DNA from: Gymnopilus junonius
Taxonomy: Eukaryota; Basidiomycota; Agaricomycetes; Agaricales; Galerinaceae
Direction: 5' to 3'
Length of the DNA stretch: 30,863 nucleotides
Assembly: GCA_015501075.1 (NCBI GenBank)
Contig: JADNYJ010000381.1
Coordinates: 1-30,863 of the forward strand
Shown here in pieces: positions 18,863-28,421 of the stretch. The notes below the pieces were generated by a model. It saw nothing but the letters and a program-made list of their open reading frames with translations, searched no databases and had not been told where the DNA came from. A program made the position numbers and the translations under genes. Position 1 is the first letter of the stretch, and each line of letters begins with the position of its first letter.

Positions 18863-19069
18863 TCATGCAACTATGCAAAACCAGGAAGGACCTGAAGTGC
18901 CTGATCGGACTTCGAAATCGGCGAGCAACTGGTTCTCTTCTGCTTCGGTTGATGAACATGGTAGTGGGGTAGAGGATGATAATGTTTGGGTTCCTATGGC
19001 ACCAACCCTCGTGGATGAGGCATCAACGCCTAGGAATGAAAGAAAGTCGAACGGATCGAAGGAGTCCAT
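18863..19069 (-). CDS. Pheromone precursor 2 (68 aa, CaaX = CIVA)
   Basis: An intronless minus-strand frame of 69 codons beginning MDSFDPFDFLSFLG and ending DFEVRSGTSGPSWFCIVA. The MDSF start, the acidic/Ser-rich middle (STEAEENQLLAD) and the C-terminal Cys-aliphatic-aliphatic-Ala are the standard build of Agaricomycete mating pheromone precursors, whose mature peptide is a short farnesylated, carboxymethylated tail. Cleavage after the charged stretch EVR is inferred by comparison with precursor 1 (FER then SG). On the minus strand the upstream 190 bp contain a TATACTTAAG-like sequence near 19210-19220 and a pyrimidine-rich leader. It is the intact sister of the copy at 17956-18157 and probably the partner of STE3-D's sub-locus; its own receptor should be a different allele's. 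Confidence 0.93.
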   Translation of the reverse strand: MDSFDPFDFLSFLGVDASSTRVGAIGTQTLSSSTPLPCSSTEAEENQLLADFEVRSGTSGPSWFCIVA

Positions 19070-19866
19070 TGAGGTGAACGGTGTAAAGTGATAAGATGTG
19101 GGCGCCTGTAGGTTCTAAGCAGTGTCCGTGGAAAGCGATTTAAAACTGGAAAGGTAGCGCGATTTGTGGAGAGCGACTGAGAAGGGGATGTTTTGGGGAT
19201 GTTGGTACAAAGAAAGGCCTTAAGTATAGCTGAAGAAGAAAAGGAGGTCAGCACATTGCACGCTCATGTGAGATAGAAGGAAGCCATAGTGAGACAGAAG
19301 GAGGCAACAATGGCAAATTTCGCATTGTCGTCGTTACACATGGTGGTCGATAAACACGTTACCATTGTTAATGTCCTTGCCAAATTAGGATAAGGTTTAA
19401 GCGGAGCTATAAACATGTCAATTTCAGTTGCGATATGCTCCCCAAAAAAGTGGCGCCCTACATTTCCCAACACTCCAAAAGACTAAAGTGTTAAAGTGTT
19501 CTAGTTTATATATCGTTTTTTATTCAACGTAAAATGGAAAGTCGAACATTATACGCACATGGGAGGATTTGTCATTTGAAGCATGCCGACATGCCGAAAG
19601 ACATTCGGCAAAGCTGCACTATATTTGTCACCACAATGGGACGCAGCGCTATTGTGCGCTCGTCTGAGATGAGTCGCTTATAAGACAGGCGAAGGTATAA
19701 AAGCGGTCTTCGATGACACATATCTCTTCATTCGTTTTCTCCCCCCTTGTTTTTCACGACTCCCAGTTGCGACTTATCCAAACTGCAAACTATCAGTCAG
19801 TTTCAACTACGACCCTGAAATACGACCCACAATAGCCAACAACGCCAACGTACCTTCTCAATCGCA
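19070..19866. promoter_or_regulatory. Divergent intergenic region with a TATA box for the MDSF ORF
   Basis: On the plus strand TATAAAAG at 19696-19703 is followed by a pyrimidine-rich stretch (TCGTTTTCTCCCCCCTTG) near 19735 and a C/A-rich leader up to the ATG at 19867, a typical fungal core promoter. On the minus side it drives pheromone precursor 2, with ACAAAGAAA at 19207-19215 as an imperfect HMG-type site. Confidence 0.55.
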
Positions 19867-20058
19867 ATGGACTCTTTCACAGAATTCTCCTCTATCGATC
19901 TCTCATCCCTCGATTTGTCGTCCTTCGATTTATCGATGCTGGCTGACACCACCCCTCCAAACTACCAATGTCCTCCGAAGTCCCCATTGATGGTGACAGA
20001 GCTGGGGGCGAATACGGAGGTTATTGCAACATCGCTTGATATATACCTGAGGTACTAA
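19867..20058 (+). CDS. Short MDSF-starting ORF (63 aa), possible degenerate or atypical pheromone precursor
   Basis: The frame starts MDSFTEFSSIDLSSLDLSS, which looks very much like a basidiomycete pheromone precursor N-terminus, and sits behind a convincing TATA box and leader, next to two pheromone genes. The rest (ADTTPPNYQCPPKSPLMV, ANTEVIATSLDIYLRY) has no CaaX box. An intron 20052-20105 with GT, CTGAC and TATAG is possible and would add about 24 residues ending NNLFH, again without CaaX. None of the three frames after it yields Cys plus three residues and a stop. It is either a pheromone gene that lost its 3' end or an unrelated small expressed protein. Coding status is moderately supported, the pheromone link weakly. 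Confidence 0.4.
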   Translation: MDSFTEFSSIDLSSLDLSSFDLSMLADTTPPNYQCPPKSPLMVTELGANTEVIATSLDIYLRY

Positions 20059-21247
20059 TTTCGACATCAATATCGGAAAGAGACTTCACTGACTGGTCTG
20101 TATAGGCTCACAATATTTTCATTCTATCTCAACTGGTCGCCTGGTCGACCTCGAACTCTTTTCAATAACTTATTTCATTAAATATCGGGCATCTCGCCCC
20201 GTTTACGGTCTGTCCTATATGCTTATATTATTTTTTATCTGACTAAGTCTCTTTTTGCCAAGCAGATCGATTCGCAATTCTTTTCCTACCGCTCTTTGTC
20301 ATTCAGCTCATTTCATTCCAAATGCAATGCATTGTAGTCATAATTCCGATACTGTATATATCTCTCGATTTTCCGTTTTCGCGAGCACGCGAAGAGTTGT
20401 AGCCATTAAGAATAGCAATACGAATGTCAGAATCAAATTACTGCCAGTGACCAACATACTGATCACGGATTTCAACGCAGTCAGAATACTAAAGACTGAA
20501 CTGTGAAATATCGTCATCAGCCAACAGTCCGCTAAATCTGAGGCTTGAAATGCTTTAGAAGTCGCCCAGCGGGCTTGGAGGCCCCAAAGTGGACTTGGTT
20601 CAATGCTTGCAATGCTTACTCGACTTCAAAGATTTCAGGCGCATTAAATTGAGTAATGAGATTCACATGGCAGTCTCAGTTATTATAGAGGATTCTAAAA
20701 TACTATCGCGTCGACAAGCTCAACTACCCTTCCAGATGCTGTGTGTCGAACACGCTGCAATAAACGGACGCCGGAAACATCTATATAGTTTCATTTTTAT
20801 TTCTTCATTTTACGGCCGCTGCTAGTGCTCGGCCTTTCATTTGTTTCATTTTCAAAACCGCATTTATTTTATATTCAAATTTACATGTATTTAAGTAGTA
20901 CTATACGAATAGAAATACCTCGCATGATTGCGAAGGTCCCTGTTCAACCCGAGTGAACGATAGAGGAACATTTATTTTAACATCAGCACGGTGTAGCTTT
21001 CTCGAATAGTAAAGATTACGATTGAAACTTGTAGCCTGCTTTAGGCCGTGACGCGTGAAGGTGCACATCGGAGAGCGGAACGGAGGCAGTAATCAGGACA
21101 TGGAGAAATTTGAGTTTGACACGTGCCCGTGGGCTTCATGACGCCGCTGCATCATCGTGCCAACCTGCAAGTCGGACCGACCAAATCTAAATTCCCGCCT
21201 CTCACCATACTTTTAGATTCTCAACCCATGAACTTTCTCTGAAATTA
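20059..21247. other. Intergenic, AT-rich, no gene seen
   Basis: About 1.2 kb marking the right end of the pheromone/receptor cluster. Open frames at 20255-20506 and 20589-20825 lack motifs. A candidate CaaX end (CSLL near 21035) has no in-frame start. The last 200 bases should be the promoter of the gene at 21248. Confidence 0.45.
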
Positions 21248-22748
21248 ATGGCGACAATAACTGCAACGTCTGCACAGCAAGAAGGGCCCGCATTGAGGAA
21301 GCGGCTCCGAGTTCTCCAAAGGGCGCATTCACTCACCAGTATGCACACCGCGGGGAGCTCGGATTCCAAAATCCTGCCAATTCCTGATATCAAGCTCAAG
21401 CACGCAGATAAAGCGGAGTCGCCGGATTCACATACAGACTATGAGAGTCGCTCAGAGTCAAGCGAAGACGATGAAGAACATTCGGAAGGAGAGGAGAAAT
21501 ATCGTCGCTCTCCAAATCTACCGCCTCGTCCTACCATCAACACGACTGGTTTGGACAGGCATAGTGAAGATCGAAATTTGATGTCGCCTACTACTAGGGC
21601 GTGGTACGAGTTCGACCTTGCCGTTGTGGTTGCCTTGGTCTCGCCTATTGGAAACTGGCTGACGGGTGGAGACCACATCAAAAATCTCCTTCTCATCATA
21701 CTCCTTATTTTCTACCTGCACCAGATCATCGAGGGTGAGCCCAGTTACCCTTTTCTTGCTATCCTCTCTGACAGTGTTTTCAGTTCCATGGAACCTTTAC
21801 CAGAAGGCGAGACCGCATTTAAGAGCAGGTCATATCCCTCTTTCATCCGCACTCCAAGATCCCACCTCTACAGAGGCTCGATACGCCCAGCTCGCAGCCT
21901 CGGAGCTGAAGAAGCTGGAGCTCTTCTTTCTTTCCCTTACTTTCTTCTCGCCTTTCATGGGCGCCGCTCTTCTCCGTTACGCAACGGCGGCCGTTTTGGG
22001 TCCAGACGCCGTCTCGTGGTTCAGCACCGGCTTATTCGTTCTCGCTACTGGAATGCGGCCTTGGTCTCACCTCATTGATCGTCTCAGCCAGCGCACTGAA
22101 GAGCTGCAAGACTTTGTCCACTACCCTCCTGCTACTCGTGGTGTACACGAGGATGAGTACAAATCCTTGGAAAAACGTGTTGTGCATTTGGAGAAATCGC
22201 TTGGTAAGGTCAAGCAGAAAATGGCGGCTACTACTGAAGATGTCTACGACTACGTCGATGATGCGGTGGATGCAGTGGAGCATGCTGTTCGGAAGCAAGA
22301 GAGGAAATGGCACGAATACGAGGAAATGGTCGAACAGGTTGGACAGGCTGTTGGAAAGCTTTCATCCAAGTCATATCGTCACAAGGATTCGGGCCTCGCC
22401 GCGGAAATCTCTGCCGACCTTGGAACCATCCGGGCGTTCCTGCAGTACATCATTCAACATCTCATCCCCAGCTGGCTTTTGGCGTCTCCAGACCAAGGTT
22501 ATTTCAATGACAAAAAGCTTCTCGGTGCTCATTCAAATACCAAGATGCACTCCTTATCGCCAACCGGGCCATCCACTCCACTTGAAACTATTTTGGAGGA
22601 GGACGAGCAGAAGCGCGAGAATGTCGCTCAGCCTATCTCGCTCCTGGCCATTCCGTATATCTTGACATCGAAATTGGTGTACGGCATTGGCTATATTGCG
22701 ACTGCGCCACTGCGTGCGGTTGTGAGAATGGTTCTGAGGAATTATTGA
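21248..22748 (+). CDS. Uncharacterised membrane and coiled-coil protein, two exons (483 aa)
   Basis: Exon 21248-21734, a 49-bp phase-1 intron 21735-21783 (GTGAGC…CAG), exon 21784-22748; 484 codons with stop. The ATG at 21248 opens MATITATSAQQEGPALRKR. Residues 1-115 are polar, basic then strongly acidic/Ser-rich (SESSEDDEEHSEGEEKY), probably cytosolic and disordered. Two hydrophobic segments follow before the intron (LAVVVALVSPIGNWL, IKNLLLIILLIFYLHQII) and two after it (LFFLSLTFFSPFMGAALL, WFSTGLFVLATGMRPW). Then comes a coiled-coil-like stretch (YKSLEKRVVHLEKSLGKVKQ and on to KQERKWHEYEEMVEQVG) and a C-terminal hydrophobic run (LLAIPYILTSKLVYGIGYI) ending VVRMVLRNY. I do not recognise a named family. 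The topology suggests an organelle or ER membrane protein. It appears intact and flanks the mating locus on the right. Confidence 0.88.
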
Positions 22749-24317
22749 ACGTTATGTTCCCAGCTTCCAGCAGCCTTGCATTAGGCTCTTCCATTTCGTT
22801 GCCTTTGGTTTGACGTCCTTTCCGCATCATCCGCATTCGTGATTCTTCTCAGCTCGTAGCCTTAGCAGTCCTTTGCATTCCTTTCTTTCCTTATTATATT
22901 GTGATTCCCTCTTTATCCTCCTCCATCACCCGCATCAGTCTCTTGCATCGCATCGCATCGCATTATTTATTCATGGAATCCCCGCCGCATTGTATAATTA
23001 ATGAGTACTCCATATACGCTTAATTCTGTACTTTTGGAACCTTGAAATACCATTTGTTGTACAAATAATGGTCGACCTTTCGTTCTGGCAATTTTTGTTT
23101 GGGTGTTCGGGATGACGATGTACTTGCACATGCTTGGCGACGTCTGTCAGCCAAAAATAACTCTGTAACGATAGTGACGCGTGACGGTTATGTAGACTTT
23201 CAAAAGCTTTTCCATGTCTAATGTCCTCTGTATCCATTTGCCAACAAAAACAATCACTACCACGCCTCTTCAGTTGAGGCTGTATATAAGAGGATAATTG
23301 GCAGCGGTCGAACGGACGCAGCCTGTAGAGAACGGGAAGCACCGCGATGGCATCCGTCAAATATTTATCCGAACGCAGTGCCCAGGAGATTATGAGGCTT
23401 GAGCACACGACCTCAAAACGAGTCCAAGGTTCAATGAATCAAATGTAGGTGCTTCGTAAGCACATATTGATGCATACTCAAGGCGTTTTAAGGGACCAGC
23501 AGAATCAGCACAGCGTCCGCTTGACCCGAAGTTTGTCGTCTTTTTATAGCTGAAAGTCCCACTCATAGTCGGTTTGGCATCTTTGGAGCATGAGGATCTG
23601 TCCTTTCGGAGGCTTAACACCTGTTCCTCAATCGACAGCACCTTTGATTGTCAAGGGCGATGAACGTTAAACCTCCGTACGGCCGCGACGACAGCTGGTG
23701 GGATGGTCTTGGTACCTCTAAAGGCATCCCTATCTCCGCCTGTCTCAAGATCGCTATTTGCAAGAGTTCCTCTATCCCTTCATCTTCATAAAGCGTGTCT
23801 CTATTCGCAAATTCATCAAAGGTTATGTAGTTTCTGCTCATCATGCGGCGGAGAAAACCCGAAGTAAATAAAGGATCTGAGTCGGTGAGAATATATTCTA
23901 TCAACTGCGCTGTCGACTGCCTTATGATCCATGCTTCTTACCACAGTCTAGGCGGACCCAAGCCCTCGATGATCTTGCGTGCCTGAATGACATTGGCATT
24001 TTGTTTGCAGATGAATAAGAAATGCGAGATCGATCATCCATCCGGAGGAGAGCCTCACTCCGTCCACCCTCACGCTGTCCGTCCCGGGTACCAAATGCGC
24101 AATTTTGCCCCGTCTTTCTGGCTTGAGCTTGGACTATCTACACTTTACTATTTGTAAGTCTTCCCTTTTCTTTCCAGGTTCTCAAGTCGTTTCTTGACGT
24201 ATCACTTATGTAGCTCCGATAGATCACCATAGCTCTTTCATTTATAGCTGTGGTTGGGAGAAGCACAGAACTGCTTCGCCGCCTCTTTCGCACCCTTTCA
24301 CCACACTAGCTTTGAAG
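22749..24317. other. Intergenic, 1.6 kb, no supported gene
   Basis: Minus-strand frames at 22998-23408, 23390-23641 and 23614-23904 follow one another. The last, starting MIEYILTDSDPLFTSGF and including FDEFANRDTLYEDEGIEELL, looks somewhat protein-like and could be a decayed gene, but no family is recognisable and the frames do not splice convincingly. A short CATCG tandem run occurs near 22946-22961. Confidence 0.35.
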
Positions 24318-26554
24318 ATGTCTGCACCTCCGATCCCAATATCCAAGCTCGTCGACCTCCCGAATACGTTTGGTAAGTGTACGAACGGATTGTACGAATC
24401 TATTGGAAACTATGGATTAATGGGGCGTTTATCATGTTCAGGGCGACCCTGATCGGGGCGCTGCTGTCTGCAATGTATGTCCTTATTTCCGTTTACGTTA
24501 TTACGCCCTCTTTACCGCTTATCTGTTATAGGTTGTATGGGCTGACAAGCTTGCAGGTCCGTTTCTTGTCATTATCTTGTTTCCGATCACTGTTGATACC
24601 TCACTCTAGACATACCTTTACTACGTCTCGTATCCAAATGACAGGCAGACGACGAAACTACTGGTATGTGACCAACCCTGATTGAAACTGCCTCCATACT
24701 AAATCAGGAATAGGTAGCATCTATCTGGTGAATGAGTCCGTTTCTCTTGACTCGGGGGACGTAGTGTTAAATGTCCGCAGGTTGTTAGATACCGTGCATT
24801 TTGCACTGAGTAGGCGGCCATTCACCATTTAATTATATCGCGCGTTAACCCAGATTTAGTATCTTTGACCGTTTATTTCTACCTGGTATGCTTCTTTTGC
24901 TACTATTCAGGGAAACGCTAAGCGCAGGGGCTTGCTCACACAGGTGACAAATTATTTCAACCCTGCTGGACTGGTTGATGGCCATTGGTGAGTCTGTTGG
25001 GATCTCACGTCAAATATAATATCTGATTTTCCGTCTTTCATGAAGGTCGCTGTTTGTGGGTCTGACTTCTCTGTCAAAACAAGTATAGGGCAACACTCAC
25101 TTTCTTCATTCCAACCAGGTATCGGTCATCTTAAACAGCATCATTGCTTGCGTGGTACAAAGGTATGATGGTTTCAATCTTAAGGGCCAGCCATATTGAT
25201 GACGTTCACTAGCTTCTTTGTCGGACGAATCTTTCGATGTGTGTGATTTTTTTGAGGAAACAACTAACTCCTGCTTATGCTAATGTTACGAAAGTATGTC
25301 GCCCTAGAATCAAATGGTGGATTGCCACTGGGTTGGTCTGTGTCCTGCACTCGTATGACGCCACGATCATCCCTGACTAATTAGATCGTACTTTATAGGG
25401 CCTTCTTGTCTTCTGCCATTTTGCATTTGGAATTGGTACGAAGTTCATGTCTGTCTTCAAGAATTGGTAACTAATGCCCTAAATTGCGACAGAGACGGTC
25501 ATCTTTATGTACGATTTTCCGCGCTGTTTTGGTTTCATAGCTGAACCAGGATTAGGTTCATTAAGAAAGAACTCTCAAGGATTCCAGAAATCAATGTGTG
25601 TGTCTTGAGGTTACTCATATTTCCTGGACTGAATCTGCATTTTTGATAAGCTTTTCGCTGCGACTCCGTTTGCAATTTTTGCCGTACTTTCCGACATTGT
25701 GATTGCTGGATTCTTGTGCTACCTTTTGCACGGAAGTCGGACAGGGTTCAGAAGGTAGTCATGTCTGTGATATCCTCAATTTGGTCACTGACTCTGGCAC
25801 GATAGGACAGACGCAATTGTTACAACACTCATTATCTACGCAATTAACCGTTGCCTTCTGACTTCGTAAGTTATTGATCCAGAATTTTTTTGGTCCATAT
25901 TTATTTACTATCTTTGCAGAGTTGTTGCCGTTATAGAGGTCATTGTTGTGAGTAGATTTCTTCCGACCAGTCTTACCCTGCTTACGTTCTTTAGTTCTCT
26001 GTCATGCCGCATAGTCTGTGGTTTGTTGCTATCGATTTCGTCATTGGAAAGCGTAAGTGCTAGACTGGTAACTGCTTAACGCTAGACTTTACTGATCTCC
26101 TGGACATTCCAGTATACGCAAACAGCTTGCTTGCGACACTCAACAGTCGAGCATCTGTGCGGTCATTGAAAGGAGACAACATCAACAGCATCCCTGTTCT
26201 CATATTTCAGACATCCAATTCAATGACTTCAGTGAGTCCGGAGGAAGCAGCACGGTGAATCACATCATGGTTGAAAACTTACCTTGTCTAACTGGTTGCT
26301 CGTATAGAAACGCGATAGGGTATGTTAAGGCAGCATGCTGAAGCTTCGGATCTTCTTGCTCATTCTATTACTTTAGGAAGAGCTAGTCCTTGATTTGCGC
26401 GCAGATAACAGCAGCTCACGACCTACATATAATTCACGAGGTATTCAAGACAGAATCTCTGAAGACAGGTTCACGACTAAAGTGAGTATCATTGTATCCT
26501 TGCCTCGTTTAATCGAGATGTCATGCTTGTCCACAGGCTATATCATTTGCGTAG
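24318..26554 (+). CDS. DUF6534-type seven-helix membrane protein in about 20 small exons
   Basis: Agaricomycete genomes carry many such membrane proteins of unknown function. The start MSAPPIPISKLVDLPNTFG is followed, across many introns, by ATLIGALLSAMLYGLTSLQ, TYLYYVSYPNDRQTTKLL, a 14-bp exon (24714-24727) giving VASIW, LLDTVHFALIS, LTVYFYLVTNYFNPAGLVDG, a 10-bp exon (25046-25055), VSVILNSIIACVVQSFF, VGRIFRLCRPRIKWWIATG, LLVFCHFAFGIETVIF, FIKKELSRIPEIN, then the diagnostic core PFAIFAVLSDIVIAGFLCY, LLHGSRTGFRRTDAIV, TLIIYAINRCLLTSVVAVIE, VMPHSLWFVAIDFVIGKLYA and NSLLATLNSRASVRSL. The C-terminal exons after 26250 are uncertain; one path ends FTTKAISFA at 26554. The first donor needs attention: the obvious GTAAGT at 24373 is out of phase with exon 2, whereas GTGTAC at 24377 is in phase. 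Confidence 0.85.
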
Positions 26555-26746
26555 TATCAAACATAAGCCAATCATGATGTCACGCCGAGTTATATATCGT
26601 ACGCCTTTGGACAGGCCGGGCCTTGCTTCTGTATTTATAGTAGTTTCGTCTCAAACACTTCTTTATGACAAACAAAATTATGCACATCTAAATTGGCATA
26701 CATTTGATTTCAAAAGCAAAGGTGCTGTGATTCGGGTCACTGCCTC

Positions 26747-27822
26747 TTATATTATCTTTACAGACCATACGAGCATGGTCCAATTCACGGGCAAAGCTTC
26801 GTCCGTGGAGCCACAGGATTGGCTGTCTTTACATCTAGCAACGCTGCGTCAACTTCTACTTTCTGCTCATCATATCCTGCCTCCTTGAAAAGGTCCTTCC
26901 ATAACTTCTTCCAACTGTTAGGCGAGTGACAAAACATCCGAAAATTACTCTCTTCAAGTCCCTCCCAGATCCCGGCCTCCTGAAGTCCACAATGCATGCC
27001 TAATATAATGCTACCTGGCCGGATTGCGAGGAGTGAAAGCAGCCTCCCAGCAAGTTCGCGCTGGCGCTCTTCAGAGAAGAGGTGGAACACCGAAGATACA
27101 TGAATGGCGGATATCTTGTGCAGCAACGGGATAGGGACTTTAATTGGTTCAAAGGCGGCCAGGGTGCGTTTTCATCCAAACCTTGGATTCGGGTCAATTA
27201 GAGCAGAGTCGAAGGCATCACCGACAATGAATCCAGCAGGAAGGATTCCGGGGTAGACTTGAAAAGGAGGTGTCCAAAATCCCAAAATCCTGAATAAAGT
27301 CGGTAAGTGATCGCCTACAAACATGTAGAGAGAACAGATACCTTGCTGTATATCAGACCCAATAATCTTATCGACAGGCCAGCCATCAACAACAACCTTC
27401 CTGACGTCCACCCCAACTGTCAATAGCGGCATTAGTTGCAATGGTTGCATTATTTTTGAGACAACGAACAGCAGCAGCCGATATCCAAGAGAATAGGATC
27501 TGGATATTTCTCGAGCAACGTGAGGACATGCTTATAGCCCGGTAGCTCAGAAATGCCTAGTCTGTAAGAGTACCCGCTGATTTAGACAAGCACATGATAG
27601 AAAATATGACTCTTACTGAAGAAATGTGAGCAGGCGGATGCACGGATATCCGAAGATCTCGTATGCCTTGGCTTGAACACCAAGGACGTGCTGCTTGAGT
27701 TCGTCTTCATCTTGAATCCCTGTTTGCTCCTTGAAGAACAAGAGCAAGTCACCATGGAGTTGGTAAATATTGGGGTCCAGTTTAGGCTTCGTCGCAGGAT
27801 CAGCCCAGATACTGTTCTCCAT
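26747..27822 (-). pseudogene. Decayed class I SAM-dependent methyltransferase (specialised-metabolism type)
   Basis: Minus-strand exons 27822-27617 (start MENSIWADPATKPKLDP), 27561-27470, 27416-27342 and 27289 onward join in frame and give the SAM-binding motif LLDIGCCLGVDVRK across an intron, then DKIIGSDIQQ and GFWDFGHLLFKSTPESF. These fit fungal methyltransferases found with terpenoid and polyketide clusters. Beyond that the frame is lost repeatedly. PAGFIVGDAFD is one frame off (about 27240), an in-frame TGA occurs at 27172-27174 while DENAPWPPLNQLKSLS is readable in a second frame, the next frame returns at LLHKISAIHVSSVFHLF (about 27125), and the family-like end MLVWSVKII is off again (about 26795). 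Four lesions in one exon point to a pseudogene. Assembly error is less likely given the spread. Confidence 0.8.
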
Positions 27823-28421
27823 AGTCGCCTTCGAGAGGAGTTCAAAGATGAGTAGGTATCTATCTGATGTGTTGGCAGCACCCTGGTACCGAATTTATAG
27901 TGAAGCTAGGTTCTCATACTCAGGGTGATAAGTATCCACTTCGACTGCGCGCGCATAATCAGTATGACAAGTAATCGTAAGAGTATCCTATATTCCATGG
28001 TCAGCAGAGCAGGCTATTGTAGGTTATCCATATAAATTTAGATTCTGCGAACCCTGTCCGATGGTCTCGGCACTCAAGCTGCGAGCAACGGTCATATTTA
28101 TAATCGCGAAGACTAACTAGGAGGCGATTCAACTAAGAGAATCTGTATGACAAGCTGATAAAGTCGTAATGTAGATTTGGTGACGACCATTTGTTCCATT
28201 TGGTTCACAGGCGTTACTGGTTGATCAACATTTGGACCTAATACACATGCAATAGCAAGGGGATTAGCATACAGCACTGAAAAGCATTCATTCCAGATAT
28301 TCGAATTGTAAGGAGACAAGTGCTCATACCATGCATTCTGGGTGTCATATGAAATATATGGAGTACCAAAGCTTGATCAATGGTCGTCAGTACATAGAAG
28401 TTCAACAAAGTGCGTGATAGA
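27823..28421. other. Stretch between two decayed genes, no gene seen
   Basis: A minus frame at 28113-28319 is open but without motif. The sequence may hold the promoter of the methyltransferase and the 3' flank of the ABC gene. Confidence 0.4.

Noticed and set aside
19651..19665. Plus-strand CALV-stop that could be a CaaX end
   Set aside because: The frame has no ATG before an upstream stop and lies just upstream of the TATA box of the next ORF.
21030..21044. Plus-strand CSLL-stop as a CaaX end
   Set aside because: The frame is closed by a stop about 15 codons upstream and has no ATG.
21666..22665. Alternative plus-strand frames across the 21248-22748 gene
   Set aside because: The upstream part of one is the first exon read in the wrong frame, and the other is a shadow; the 49-bp intron gives one consistent protein.
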